In this document: in pieces, positions 15,128 to 24,702 of the stretch
Layout: every line of letters starts with the position of its first letter
Position numbering within the stretch: position 1 is the first letter of the stretch
Assembly: GCA_002411105.1 (NCBI GenBank)
Contig: DHQX01000006.1
Location: 1 to 30,626 of the forward strand
Source: Christensenella sp. UBA5327
GTDB lineage: Bacteria > Bacillota > Clostridia > Christensenellales > Aristaeellaceae
DNA: 30,626 nucleotides
Direction: 5' to 3'
The notes under the pieces: generated by a model
What the model saw: only the letters and a program-made list of their open reading frames with translations
Told to the model about the DNA's origin: nothing
Databases searched by the model: none
Translations under genes and position numbers: made by a program

Positions 15128-18100
15128 ATGATGGTGAAGAGAAAAGCTCACACAAAGGCCATTGTGCTGTTATTAAGCCTTGCCATGGTGCTGTCGCTCA
15201 TGGCCCCGGCGCTGGCCGGCTCCAGCACCCACAGCATCACCTGGGTGTCGGGGACCGACTCTGTGCTGTCCACGGTGCATGTGACAAACGACTACATGAC
15301 CACCACCCCGCTGAAGAACTACCAGACCGAGCATAAAATGCGCCTGCAGTTCTCCATCACCGGGGATATGGACGTGGGCCAGGCGGAAATCCGGCTGCCG
15401 GCGCATATTTTTTACAGCCGGCAGAACCTGCCCATTGGCAGCTATGAGGTGCCCCTGGTGCCAGCTCCCGCGACCGGGGGCGAGACGCTGTTCAACTACC
15501 GTTACGACAGCGCGACAGACCAGATCGTCATCACCAACTATGCGCCGGTTCCCAGCGGCTATTTCCTCACCTTCGACATGAAATACCTCGTGAACGCCTA
15601 TCAGGTGCGGGATGGCTACACCAAGGCTTTTGAAGCGGATTTCAAGCTGAGCCCCACCGGAGGCCCGGTTGAGACCTATACCTCAAACCCGCTGACCATC
15701 CAGTATGAGACCACGGCCGACCTGGACAGCCTGAGCAAAAGCGCTTACGCCACCTATTATAACTGGCCCGGCAGCTGGGGCGCCGCCCCCGGGGACGCGG
15801 ACCAGTACTTTTATGTGGTGTGGCAGATTTATGCCAATGCGCTGCTGGATGACACCCAGCCCTTTTACTTTGACCTGCGGGAGATCAACCCGGCCATCGG
15901 CGGGGTGTATGGGGAGTTTATCGGGTATTCCCGCAGCGGCTCCACCAGCATGACCCGGGCCACCCTGGCACAGTTCCATGCCCTCACCAACCCCGCCTAC
16001 AACATCACCAGCCCCTTGGGCGGCACCACCAGCTACAACAACCAGAGCTATTGGACCTATTATGTCTATTTCCGCTATCCCCGCACCATCCTTGAGCAGA
16101 AAACGCCCGGGGTGTACAGCGCCACGGTGGAGAACCAGGCAGAGGCCCAGGTGGAGGGCTATGACGGCGCCGGCAACACCCTCAAAGCGGTTGCCACCTA
16201 CCCATTTTCCTACAACAGCAACCCCACCCCCACCCCGGCTCCCTATACGGTGCCGGTGCCCACGGCCTACGCCTACAAGTATAACTATGGCACCAGTTAT
16301 GGCTATATCACGAAGCTGGAGCAGCACCGCAGCCCCTATAGGCTGCTGACCACCATCACAAACGGGCCGTTCTATCTCTCCGGCTCAGCCCAGGGCTGGC
16401 AGCTCACCCGGGTGGACGGGGTGTATGACCAGCAGGATTACACCAACGAGATCCTCGACCGGCGCATCGCGCTGTCCGCCAGCACCACCAGTGCCGGCAC
16501 AGCGCTTGGGGCGGGGGATTACCAGCTGACCACCTTCACCTTTTACGGGTACCAGGAGAACATCCTCATCAACCCCGCCGCCGGCACCACCGCGGTGCGC
16601 CCGGCAGCGGAGCATGCCCGCGTCTACCTGGCGGTGGAGGTGAATGGGGCCTTCCAGGACTATGGCTATTTCCAGCGCGTGCAGGTGGGCACCGGCATCC
16701 AGTATGCCTTTACCCCCATCATGGCCGGCGCCCCTGCCGCCTTCACTGCCGCGGCACCCCTTGTCCAGCTGCCGGCGGGCACCACGGGCATCCGGCTGCG
16801 GCACACCAACCGGGCCTACTCCACCTCCTATGGCGGGTATTACCTGGGTGTAGAGGTGCTGGACAGCCCCGCGGTGCTCAGCCTCATTTCCGGGCGCACC
16901 AGCATCTATGTGCGCAACACCATGGAAACCCGGATCTATGACGCCAGCATGACGCTGCAGCGGAGTGCCACGGCCTCCGCCTCCCACCAGATGACCCGGG
17001 TCACCCCTCAGAGTTATATCTCCAAAACCCGCACGGAGCCGGTGAACGACCCGGCAAACGGGCGTTACTGGCTCAACTATACGGTGCAGGCCTATACCCA
17101 GGCCACCAACCCTGAAACCACCCAGGCCGAGGCGGCCGCGATGAACTACGTCCTGGAGCAGCGCAACAGCACCTTTTATGAGCTGCTGCCCCCCGGCACC
17201 CAGGTGGATTACAGCAGCATCCTGGTCAAGGGCTATGGCAACAACACCTACTTTCCCGCCAACTTCGAGGTGTATGACAACTGGCGGGGCACCGGACGCA
17301 CCATGCTGATTATCCGGGCCACGGTGCCAAGCGGGATGAACAACTATTCCTTCTCTGGAAACCTGGGAGGCTACAGCACCATATCAAGCGGCATGATCCT
17401 CACCTTCAAGCTCTACAACCCCTGGAGCAACGTGCGGGACAACGGGCCCATCATCACCAACTATGTGGCCTATGAGTCCCGGGACGGCAGCCTGGCGGGG
17501 GGCTATGCGGATGTGCCGCCCGCAAGCGTTATCCCCTCAGCGCTGAGCGCTGCCATGACTGGTCTGAGCGACATGCCCGCCACCTGGACCAACATGCTCT
17601 ATGCCAGCATTCCGCTGAACTATGATCCCCTCACCGCGGCCAACGCCGGGTTTTCAAAGGCGGTGGCATCGCCTGAGCATCCCGCCTTTGCGGGCCATGC
17701 CCAAGCCCACGCGGCTGGCCAATACACCTACCGGCTGCGCTTTGAAAACGCGCAGACCATGCAGTCCAAGGACATCGTTTTCTACGATGTGCTGGAAAAC
17801 CAATACGGCACCAACCCCTACTGGCAGGGCACCCTCACCTCGGTGGACACCAGCGCCGCCGCCGCCAAAGGCATTGACGTGAAGGTGTATTACGCCACCC
17901 AGACCACCGATGACCTGGCGGCAAACAGCCTGGACAACAACCCGGGCTTCTGGCAAGCGCTCTCTCCCGCTACTGACATGCGCCTGGTGAAGGCTGTGGC
18001 CATTGACCTGAGGACCAGGGCTGACGGCAGCCCCTATATTGTCGCCCCCGGGGAAATTCTGATGGTGAACCTGGTGATGACAGCCCCGGTGGACGCGGAT

Positions 18101-21100
18101 GGCAGCCTGGTGGCCAACGGCGTCCTGGCCTATAACGCCTCCCATATGTCAAACCGCAAGGCGCCTGTGGGCTCCAGCATCTGGGATCCGGACCTGGCGG
18201 TGGAGCGGGGCAACACCGTCACGGTGGAGCTGATAAGCAGCGGGCTTGACCTGCACAAAGCCAGCCTGCCCGCCTCCGGCAGCGCCAGTGAGCCCAGGCA
18301 GGTGTACGCGGAGGATGGGCTGCGCTACCTGATCAGCGTGAGCAACACCAACACCGCCCAGGCGCTGGACCGCATCCAGGTGGAGGACAGCCTGCCTCCG
18401 GGGCTCACCCTTGACCCCAGCCTGATTACGGTGCGCGTCAACAACAACCCCGCCACCGACCAACCCCTGGCAAACCACCCCCGGGCGCACCTGGTCTCTT
18501 TTGAGGGCGGGAAGCTGGTGTTTTACCTATCCTCGCTGGCGGGCGGTGAGACCATCACCTTTATCCTGCCCGCCACGGTGGATCACATCGCGGGCATCAC
18601 AGACCAGCGCGACTTTGTCAACCAGGCCCGGGTGACACGCCTGGGCGGCCAGGCCTTTCTGCTGGAGAGCGAAACCACCTACCACTGCGCAACAGCCGCC
18701 AGCCTCACCCCGGCGGGCCTGAAAACCCTGACCGGCAGAGAGCTTCAGGCGGGGGATGCCTTCAGCTTCCAGCTGGCAGACAGCCAGGGTCAGGCGGTGC
18801 AGACGGTGAGCAACGCGCCGCCGTCTGGCGCCTTCGCCTTTGACCCCCTGCATTTTGACATGGCGGGCAGCTATGTCTATACCATCCGGGAAATGCCGGG
18901 CATTAACGACAGCGTGGTGTATGACCCGCGCGCCATTACCCTGACGGTGACCGTGGCACCTGATGCCAGCGGGGTGCTGCAGGCGGCTGCGGCCTATGCC
19001 GCGGAGGGGCAGGTGCTCTCCCAGGCGGCCTTTGAAAACAGCTATCATGCCACCAGCCTCAGCGCCACCAAGCGCTGGGCGGGGGGTGAGGAGCCCCGGC
19101 CGCCCATCACGCTGCGGCTGCTGCGGGATGGCGTGCGCTACGGCGACTGGGTGAGGCTGGAATGGCCCGAGACCAGCTACACCTGGGAGGGCCTGCCCAA
19201 GTACCGGGCGGACGGCAGCCTCAATGAAGACGGCAGCCGGCAGGAGTCGGTCTACCGCGCCAGCGAGGTGGCGCCGCCGCCCCATTACCAGCTCAGCTAT
19301 GACCCGGACGGCACCATCGTGAACACCTATCGGCCGGGCACCTTCTCTGCCCGGAAAGTGTGGCGGGATGTGCCGGGGGCAAGCGCCACCTTCCAGCTGT
19401 GGCAGACCATCCTCAACGACCCCAACGCGGAAAGCCCCTATGGGAAACTGCTGGACACGGTGACGCTGCATGGCGTGCCCCAGGCTGATGACGGTGTGAG
19501 CGGCGGGGAGTTCATCGCGTGGCTGTACACCTGGCGGGGCCTGGATGCCAGCGGTGTGGTGGAGGGATACCCGGACCGGGTCTCCTTTGAGTATGAGGTG
19601 CGGGAGCCCAATGCGCCCACAGGCTATGTGGTTGACGCCACCTCCTCTGCCAGCACCTACATCGCCAATGTGAACACCACGGTGGCCAAGACCGCGGTGA
19701 AAACCTGGGTGGGAGGCGCTGAGGATGAGGCCCGGCCGCAGGTGAAGCTCCAGCTGCTGCGGGATGGGGAAAAGCTGGGGGATCCGGTCACCCTGGATGG
19801 GCAGGTGGACGCCCCGCTTTTGCCGGATGGATCGGGCGAGCGGACGCCCTGGACATATACCTGGGCGAAGCTGGAACGCTTTGCGGGCGGGTTTACCGGC
19901 TCCGAGCATGGCACGGTGGACGCGCAGGGCAACCCGGTCATCCCGCCCAGCGTTGAGCATGTCTACAGCTTTGAGGAAGTGCTGCCGGTGGCGGGCTATA
20001 CCACGGAATATGGCCTGGCCGGCTGGGAAGTCATCAACACCCGCCTGGCCCGGGTGGGAGACTTCGTCTGGTATGATGCCAACCGCAACGGCATCCAGGA
20101 CCCGGGGGAGGCGGGGGTGCCCGGCGTGCGCGTCAGCATAAGCGGTGAGCATCTGCCCGCGGGCTATGCGGCCAGCCAATTGACCGATGCAAACGGGAAA
20201 TATCTCTTCCCCGACCTGCCGCCGGGGGAATACACCATCACCTTTGATGAGAGCACGCTGCCCGCGGGCTTTGCCATCACGCTGACCTGTGCTCCAGGCG
20301 CCACCGCGGCGGATGACTCCAACGGGCTTAGCACCACCCTGACGCTGACGACCGAGGATGACCTGAGCGTTGACCTTGGCGTTGTGGAGGTGCCCACCCA
20401 GCCTGACATCACCAAGTACATCAACCAGTCCATGACCCACCTGGACATCAACAACGGCTTTAACTATACCTATAACCTGATCATCACCCTGCCCAACGTG
20501 ATTGAGGAGTACAAGAGCTTTGTGATCACAGATACCCTTGATGACAGGCTTGAGCTGGTTTCGGCCGCCTTCGCCCGGGACAAGGGGCAGTACTTCGACC
20601 TGAGCGTCCAGGGGCAAACGGTGCGCGCGGCGGTGAAGTCGGGGGGCTTTGTGCCGCTGGGGGATTTCGCCTCGGTGGAGCTGGTGATCACAGCCAAGGT
20701 GAGGCCCGGCGTGATCGATCAGAACATCCCCAACGTCGCGGCGCTTGCCTTCACCGACTTCGCCGATGTGACCGGCAGGATGGAAACCTCGCCTGTCACC
20801 GTGTCGCCCATGGGGATGAGGGTGCTGCCCATCGCCTGGAAAACTCTGACCGGGAGGGAGCTTCAGGAGGGGGATATCTTCACCTTCCAGCTGACAGACA
20901 GCCATGGCCAGGCGCTGCAGACCGCCAGCAACCAGCCGATGTCAGGCGCCGCGGTCTTTGAGAGCCTGCTCTTTGACACCGCCGGCACCTATACCTACAC
21001 CATCCGGGAGCTGCCGGGCGCGCTGGACAGCGTGGTGTATGACCCAGGCGCCATCACCCTGACGGTCGCCGTGGCGCCAGACCCAATGGCCGAGGGAGCG

Positions 21101-22993
21101 CTGGCGGCCACAGCCGTATACACCGCAGCGGATGGCCGGGTGCTTCCCCAGGCGGCCTTTGAAAACAGCTATCACGCCACCAGCCTCAGCGCCGCCAAGC
21201 GCTGGGAGGGGGGCGAGGGGCCCCGGCCGCCCATCACGCTGCGGCTGCTGCGGGATGGCGTGCGCTACGGCGACTGGGTGAGGTTGGAATGGCCCGAGAC
21301 CAGCTACACCTGGGAAGGCCTGCCCAAGTACCGGGCGGACGGCAGCCTGAATGAAGACGGCAGCCGGCAGGAGTCGGTCTACCGCGCCAGCGAGGTGGCG
21401 CCGCCACCCCATTACCAGCTCAGCTATGATCCGGACGGTACCATTGTGAACACCTACCGGCCAGGCGTCTTTTCCGCCCGGAAAGTGTGGCGGGATGTGC
21501 CGGGGGCAAGCGCCACCTTCCAGCTGTATCAGACGATTTTGGATGACCCATCTCCGACGCCCTACCGGGTGGCGGTGGGCGCCCCGGTGAGGCTGACCGG
21601 CGCGGCTGTGCCCGATGACGGCGTGAGCGATGGGGAGTTCATCGCGTGGCTGTACACCTGGCGGGGGCTCGAGGCCAGCGGTGAGGTGGAGGGCGTGATG
21701 GTTTCCTTTGAGTATGAGGTGGAGGAGACAGACCCGCCTGCGGACTACCTGATTGACACCACAGCCTCTGCCAGCACCTACATCGCCAATGTGAACACCA
21801 CGGTGGCCAAGACCGCGGTGAAAACCTGGGCAGGGGGCGCTGAGGATGAAGCGCGGCCGCAGGTGAAGTTTCAGCTGCTGCAGGATGGGGAAAAGCTGGG
21901 GGATCCGGTCACCCTGGATGGGCAGGCGGACGCCGCGCCCAGGCCCGATGGCTCGGGCGAGCTGACGCCCTGGGCGTATACCTGGAAGGCGCTGCCCCGG
22001 TTCAGCGACTGGACCGGCTCTGAACATGGCACGGTGGACGCGCAGGGCAACCCGGTCATCCCGCCCAGCGTTGAACATGTTTACAGCTTTGAGGAAGTGC
22101 TGCCGGTGCCGGGCTATGCGGCCGAGCACAGCCCCTTTGGCTGGGCGGTGACTAACACCCGCCTGGCTCGGGTGGGGGACTTCGTCTGGCATGACACCAA
22201 CCGCAACGGCATCCAGGACCAGGGGGAGGCTGGGGTGCCCGGCGTGCGCGTCAGCATAAGCGGTGAGCATTTGCCCGCGGGCTATGCGGCCAGCCAATTG
22301 ACCGATGCAACCGGGGGATATCTCTTCCCCGACCTGCCGCCGGGGGACTATACCATCACCTTTGACCCGGCCACCCTGCCCGCGGGCTACGCAACCACGC
22401 TGACCCGCGCCCCGGGCGCCACCGCGGCCAACGATTCAAACGGCCTGGTGTCAACCGTGACCCTGACCACACAGGACGATCTCACCATTGACCTGGGCCT
22501 TGTGGAGGTGCCGCTGGCCACCCCGCCCCGGTATGAAGCCATTGCAGTCCCCTTGAGCGCGGAAAAGCGCCTTGCCGGAAGAAAGCTGGCGGCGGGGGAG
22601 TTCACCTTTATCCTGAGGGATGGGGCGGGGAAGGCCATTCAGGAGGTGACCAACAGGGCGGATGGCGGCATCAGCTTCAATGACCGGCGTTTCAGCCGCA
22701 CTGGCAGGTTTATCTACACCATTGAGGAAAAGGCCGGGAGCAGCGCAGATATCCGCTATGACCCCACGGTGTACCGGGTGATTGTGGAGGTCAGTGCCTC
22801 AGGTGGCCGGCTCAGCGCGGCGGTGAGCCTGGATAAGGGCGGCACGCCCTATGCCGGGGCCATCCGCTTCCAGAACAGCGTGAACACGCCGCCCACCGGC
22901 GACAGCGCCCTGTGGCTGCCGATCATCCTGATCATCATGGCGGCGGGGTTTGGGGTGGGCGCCGTGGCGCTGAGGCGGAAAAAGGAGCGATAA
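15128..22993 (+). CDS. Giant modular cell-wall surface protein (FctA/CnaB/SdrD-type, sortase tail)
   Basis: A 2621-residue exported protein. The start at 15128 has AAGGGAG six bases upstream. A signal peptide ends near ALA30-Gly31. Residues 31-1190 are an unrecognised beta-rich, Tyr-rich region with a Pro/Thr stretch near 367-378, ending in a DUF11-like repeat (about 1030-1170). The rest is an array: FctA-like pilin domain (1193-1306), three CnaB-like domains (1308-1640), SdrD-B-like domain with DANRNGIQDPGE calcium-type loop (1641-1757), DUF11/fimbrial isopeptide-like domain (1758-1901), then FctA, three CnaB and SdrD-B again (1902-2463), and a last FctA (2472-2585). Lys, Glu and Asn residues expected for internal isopeptide bonds are visible, for example KTLTG, TIRE and FENSY. 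The tail is PPTGD (2588-2592), a membrane helix and RRKKER, a variant sortase signal. It is likely a wall-anchored adhesin; the ligand is unknown. No sortase gene is in the window. Confidence 0.92.
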   Translation: MMVKRKAHTKAIVLLLSLAMVLSLMAPALAGSSTHSITWVSGTDSVLSTVHVTNDYMTTTPLKNYQTEHKMRLQFSITGDMDVGQAEIRLPAHIFYSRQNLPIGSYEVPLVPAPATGGETLFNYRYDSATDQIVITNYAPVPSGYFLTFDMKYLVNAYQVRDGYTKAFEADFKLSPTGGPVETYTSNPLTIQYETTADLDSLSKSAYATYYNWPGSWGAAPGDADQYFYVVWQIYANALLDDTQPFYFDLREINPAIGGVYGEFIGYSRSGSTSMTRATLAQFHALTNPAYNITSPLGGTTSYNNQSYWTYYVYFRYPRTILEQKTPGVYSATVENQAEAQVEGYDGAGNTLKAVATYPFSYNSNPTPTPAPYTVPVPTAYAYKYNYGTSYGYITKLEQHRSPYRLLTTITNGPFYLSGSAQGWQLTRVDGVYDQQDYTNEILDRRIALSASTTSAGTALGAGDYQLTTFTFYGYQENILINPAAGTTAVRPAAEHARVYLAVEVNGAFQDYGYFQRVQVGTGIQYAFTPIMAGAPAAFTAAAPLVQLPAGTTGIRLRHTNRAYSTSYGGYYLGVEVLDSPAVLSLISGRTSIYVRNTMETRIYDASMTLQRSATASASHQMTRVTPQSYISKTRTEPVNDPANGRYWLNYTVQAYTQATNPETTQAEAAAMNYVLEQRNSTFYELLPPGTQVDYSSILVKGYGNNTYFPANFEVYDNWRGTGRTMLIIRATVPSGMNNYSFSGNLGGYSTISSGMILTFKLYNPWSNVRDNGPIITNYVAYESRDGSLAGGYADVPPASVIPSALSAAMTGLSDMPATWTNMLYASIPLNYDPLTAANAGFSKAVASPEHPAFAGHAQAHAAGQYTYRLRFENAQTMQSKDIVFYDVLENQYGTNPYWQGTLTSVDTSAAAAKGIDVKVYYATQTTDDLAANSLDNNPGFWQALSPATDMRLVKAVAIDLRTRADGSPYIVAPGEILMVNLVMTAPVDADGSLVANGVLAYNASHMSNRKAPVGSSIWDPDLAVERGNTVTVELISSGLDLHKASLPASGSASEPRQVYAEDGLRYLISVSNTNTAQALDRIQVEDSLPPGLTLDPSLITVRVNNNPATDQPLANHPRAHLVSFEGGKLVFYLSSLAGGETITFILPATVDHIAGITDQRDFVNQARVTRLGGQAFLLESETTYHCATAASLTPAGLKTLTGRELQAGDAFSFQLADSQGQAVQTVSNAPPSGAFAFDPLHFDMAGSYVYTIREMPGINDSVVYDPRAITLTVTVAPDASGVLQAAAAYAAEGQVLSQAAFENSYHATSLSATKRWAGGEEPRPPITLRLLRDGVRYGDWVRLEWPETSYTWEGLPKYRADGSLNEDGSRQESVYRASEVAPPPHYQLSYDPDGTIVNTYRPGTFSARKVWRDVPGASATFQLWQTILNDPNAESPYGKLLDTVTLHGVPQADDGVSGGEFIAWLYTWRGLDASGVVEGYPDRVSFEYEVREPNAPTGYVVDATSSASTYIANVNTTVAKTAVKTWVGGAEDEARPQVKLQLLRDGEKLGDPVTLDGQVDAPLLPDGSGERTPWTYTWAKLERFAGGFTGSEHGTVDAQGNPVIPPSVEHVYSFEEVLPVAGYTTEYGLAGWEVINTRLARVGDFVWYDANRNGIQDPGEAGVPGVRVSISGEHLPAGYAASQLTDANGKYLFPDLPPGEYTITFDESTLPAGFAITLTCAPGATAADDSNGLSTTLTLTTEDDLSVDLGVVEVPTQPDITKYINQSMTHLDINNGFNYTYNLIITLPNVIEEYKSFVITDTLDDRLELVSAAFARDKGQYFDLSVQGQTVRAAVKSGGFVPLGDFASVELVITAKVRPGVIDQNIPNVAALAFTDFADVTGRMETSPVTVSPMGMRVLPIAWKTLTGRELQEGDIFTFQLTDSHGQALQTASNQPMSGAAVFESLLFDTAGTYTYTIRELPGALDSVVYDPGAITLTVAVAPDPMAEGALAATAVYTAADGRVLPQAAFENSYHATSLSAAKRWEGGEGPRPPITLRLLRDGVRYGDWVRLEWPETSYTWEGLPKYRADGSLNEDGSRQESVYRASEVAPPPHYQLSYDPDGTIVNTYRPGVFSARKVWRDVPGASATFQLYQTILDDPSPTPYRVAVGAPVRLTGAAVPDDGVSDGEFIAWLYTWRGLEASGEVEGVMVSFEYEVEETDPPADYLIDTTASASTYIANVNTTVAKTAVKTWAGGAEDEARPQVKFQLLQDGEKLGDPVTLDGQADAAPRPDGSGELTPWAYTWKALPRFSDWTGSEHGTVDAQGNPVIPPSVEHVYSFEEVLPVPGYAAEHSPFGWAVTNTRLARVGDFVWHDTNRNGIQDQGEAGVPGVRVSISGEHLPAGYAASQLTDATGGYLFPDLPPGDYTITFDPATLPAGYATTLTRAPGATAANDSNGLVSTVTLTTQDDLTIDLGLVEVPLATPPRYEAIAVPLSAEKRLAGRKLAAGEFTFILRDGAGKAIQEVTNRADGGISFNDRRFSRTGRFIYTIEEKAGSSADIRYDPTVYRVIVEVSASGGRLSAAVSLDKGGTPYAGAIRFQNSVNTPPTGDSALWLPIILIIMAAGFGVGAVALRRKKER
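18721..20838 (+). repeat. Tandem module array, copy 1
   Basis: A 2118-bp (706-codon) in-frame unit encoding FctA, three CnaB, SdrD-B and a DUF11-like domain. Positions in copy 2 are offset by 2118 bp at the FctA start, 2127 bp in the first CnaB, 2121 bp in the third CnaB and 2118 bp again in SdrD-B. The first and third CnaB and the SdrD-B segments are almost identical at DNA level, while FctA and the middle of the second CnaB have diverged. Confidence 0.85.
20839..22510 (+). repeat. Tandem module array, copy 2
   Basis: The second copy of the unit starting at 18721, lacking the terminal DUF11-like domain and followed directly by a third, more distant FctA domain. Near-identity is easily seen in 21230-21450 against 19103-19323. 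The second CnaB has a shorter insert (around 21530-21700) than its partner. Confidence 0.85.
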
Positions 22994-23007
22994 AACAAGC
23001 GGCTAAC

Positions 23008-23040
23008 AGCAAAAAGCCCGTATTGCACGGGCCTTTTGCT
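23008..23040. terminator. Bidirectional terminator between surface protein and MATE gene
   Basis: GCCCGT-ATTGC-ACGGGC (23016-23032) is extended by AGCAAAA (23008-23014) pairing with TTTTGCT (23034-23040). Read on plus it is followed by CTTTT, on minus by TTTTT. It lies 14 bases after the surface-protein stop and 16 bases from the MATE stop, serving both convergent genes. Confidence 0.85.
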
Positions 23041-23056
23041 TGTTAAAGCGCTGTGT

Positions 23057-24445
23057 TTATGCGGCGGGCAGGTCCAGCGCTGGTGCCGGCTGGCCATCCT
23101 CGTGGGGCATGCGGCGCTGAAATAGGCTGAACCAGACGAACATCATGGTGCCCCTCAGCGCGGCGGAAAGGGTGATGCCCAGCCAGAAGCCGTTCAGCCC
23201 CATGCGCTGTGCCAGCGCCCAGCACAAGAGGGGGCGGATGAGGTTTGAGGTGATGCTGGCGATGCTGGGCGGCAGCGTCTTGCCCATGCCGCGGAAGGTG
23301 CCCGCACAGGTGCCCTCCAGCGCCATGAACAGCTGGCAGCCCGCCAGGATCAGCAGGTATTCGCCCCCCATGCTCAACAGCTCCGGCGGCTCCCGCAGGA
23401 ACAGGGAGAACAGGAAGCGCCCGCCAAAGACCAGCAGCAGCATCACCAAAAACATATAGGAGAGCATCGCTGCCAGCGAAATGCGGTAGCCCCGCCGGAT
23501 GCGCGCCCACTTCCTGGCGCCATAGTTCTGCCCCACAAAGGCGGCCACGGCAGAGGAGAAACCGCCGCCAATCAGCCAGGAAATGGACTCGATCTGGCTG
23601 CCCACCCGCTGCACGGCCACGGCGTTTGCGCCATAGATGGAGGAGACCATGCCGGTCACCACCATGGCCAGCGCTGTGAAAACGCCGCTTTCAAGCATCA
23701 CCGGGAGGCTCCAGGCGAGGATCTGGCGGATGCGGGCCCGGCAAAAGCGGCCCAGCACCCGAAAGCGATCAAAGGGGCGGCTGGGGTGGCGCCTGGCATA
23801 GTAAACCAGCAGTGTGCACACGATGGCCTGGGCGATCACCGTGGCGATGGCAGCCCCCCTGATACCCCAGCCCCAGGCCAGGATCATCACCGGGTCCAGG
23901 ATCATATTCACTACCAGGCCTGTGGCATTGGCCCAGAAGCCCAGGCGGGAGTTGCCAGCGCCGTTGAAGCTGCCGGTGATGGCGGCGGACAGGTAGGTGA
24001 AGGGGATGCCGATGCCGGCGATGCGCAGATAGTCGCTGGCACCCTGGAACACATCCGCCTCCCTGACCTGCATGAGGGAGATGAGGGGGCCCGCCAGGGT
24101 GAGCAGCACCAGGCCGTACAGCCCGCCCAGTATCAGGGAGATGCGCGCGGCCTCCTGGGCATAACCCTGGGCCGCCGCTTTGTCCCCGCCGCCCAGGTTT
24201 TGGGAGACGCCGATTTCACCGCCGATGCGCCCGGCCAGCAGCAGCGCCATGCCCATCCACAAAAACATGCCGGCCAGCCCGCTTGCCGCCACCGCGGTCA
24301 CCGAGTGCTCCATGCGGCCCAGCCAGAACATGTCGGTGAGGTTATAGGTCATCTGAAGCAGCTGCGTGCCCATGATGGGCAGCGCCACCATCAGGATTTT
24401 CCGCAGGATGCCGCCCTGGGTCAGGTCGTTAGGGTGTGCTGTCAT
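23057..24445 (-). CDS. MATE-family efflux transporter
   Basis: A 462-residue multidrug and toxic compound extrusion family protein with about 12 hydrophobic segments in two related halves. Landmarks include the N-terminal ILRKILMVALPIMGTQLLQ, the YNLTDMFWLGRM loop that follows helix 1 in this family, and the second-half AVAAFVGQNYGARKW. It should export cationic or drug-like compounds using a sodium or proton gradient; the substrate is unknown. GAAGG lies six bases before the ATG. It is monocistronic, with its own promoter at 24479-24507 and the shared terminator at 23008-23040. It has no evident functional link to citrate metabolism despite lying between the citrate lyase and transporter genes. 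Confidence 0.92.
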   Translation of the reverse strand: MTAHPNDLTQGGILRKILMVALPIMGTQLLQMTYNLTDMFWLGRMEHSVTAVAASGLAGMFLWMGMALLLAGRIGGEIGVSQNLGGGDKAAAQGYAQEAARISLILGGLYGLVLLTLAGPLISLMQVREADVFQGASDYLRIAGIGIPFTYLSAAITGSFNGAGNSRLGFWANATGLVVNMILDPVMILAWGWGIRGAAIATVIAQAIVCTLLVYYARRHPSRPFDRFRVLGRFCRARIRQILAWSLPVMLESGVFTALAMVVTGMVSSIYGANAVAVQRVGSQIESISWLIGGGFSSAVAAFVGQNYGARKWARIRRGYRISLAAMLSYMFLVMLLLVFGGRFLFSLFLREPPELLSMGGEYLLILAGCQLFMALEGTCAGTFRGMGKTLPPSIASITSNLIRPLLCWALAQRMGLNGFWLGITLSAALRGTMMFVWFSLFQRRMPHEDGQPAPALDLPAA

Positions 24446-24478
24446 CGTGCGCCTTCACTCTTCCTGTGTTGTCAATTC

Positions 24479-24507
24479 AGTATGATAGGGCCAAGTGGCG
24501 CTGTCAA
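24479..24507 (-). promoter_or_regulatory. SigA-type promoter of the MATE gene
   Basis: On the minus strand TTGACA (24502-24507), 17 bases, then CATACT (24479-24484), about 35 bases before the MATE start codon. Confidence 0.75.
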
Positions 24508-24564
24508 GAGCCGGCTGATTCATGAGGGCATGCGCAGCGCCCCGAGGCAAAACAAGAGGGGGAT

Positions 24565-24593
24565 TTGACTTTTCTAACCACTTGCAATAAACT
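24565..24593 (+). promoter_or_regulatory. SigA-type promoter of the 2HCT transporter gene
   Basis: TTGACT (24565-24570), a 17-base spacer, then TAAACT (24588-24593). Predicted start is near 24600, giving a leader of about 100 bases. It is divergent from the MATE promoter. Confidence 0.75.
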
Positions 24594-24595
24594 GC

Positions 24596-24634
24596 GGATA
24601 GTTTTTATCCATATCTCCTGGCAAAAGGAGATAT
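24596..24634. promoter_or_regulatory. Two adjoining palindromes at the 2HCT transcript start
   Basis: GGATA-N5-TATCC (24596-24610) overlaps the predicted start site and is followed without a gap by ATATCTCC-N8-GGAGATAT (24611-24634). The second has perfect 8-base arms and no following T tract. They may be repressor operators or a 5' RNA hairpin. They do not match the IclR-linked motif, so a different regulator is expected. Confidence 0.5.
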
Positions 24635-24702
24635 ATGTTGCGTTTTGCACGAATGGCTGCGCCGGATCATCCGACGAATGAAAATAAGGAGGGAACAAAG
24701 CC

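Noticed and set aside
18527..20905. 792-residue open frame antisense to the surface-protein gene, and a similar 451-residue frame at 20942-22297
   Set aside because: These mirror the GC-rich, biased codon use of the sense gene and repeat with its modules; they are rich in Gly, His, Arg and Val, show no family pattern and have no promoter.
18721..22510. CRISPR array or insertion-sequence explanation for the long repeats
   Set aside because: The repeats are long, in frame and encode protein domains; there are no short regular spacers, terminal inverted repeats or transposase.
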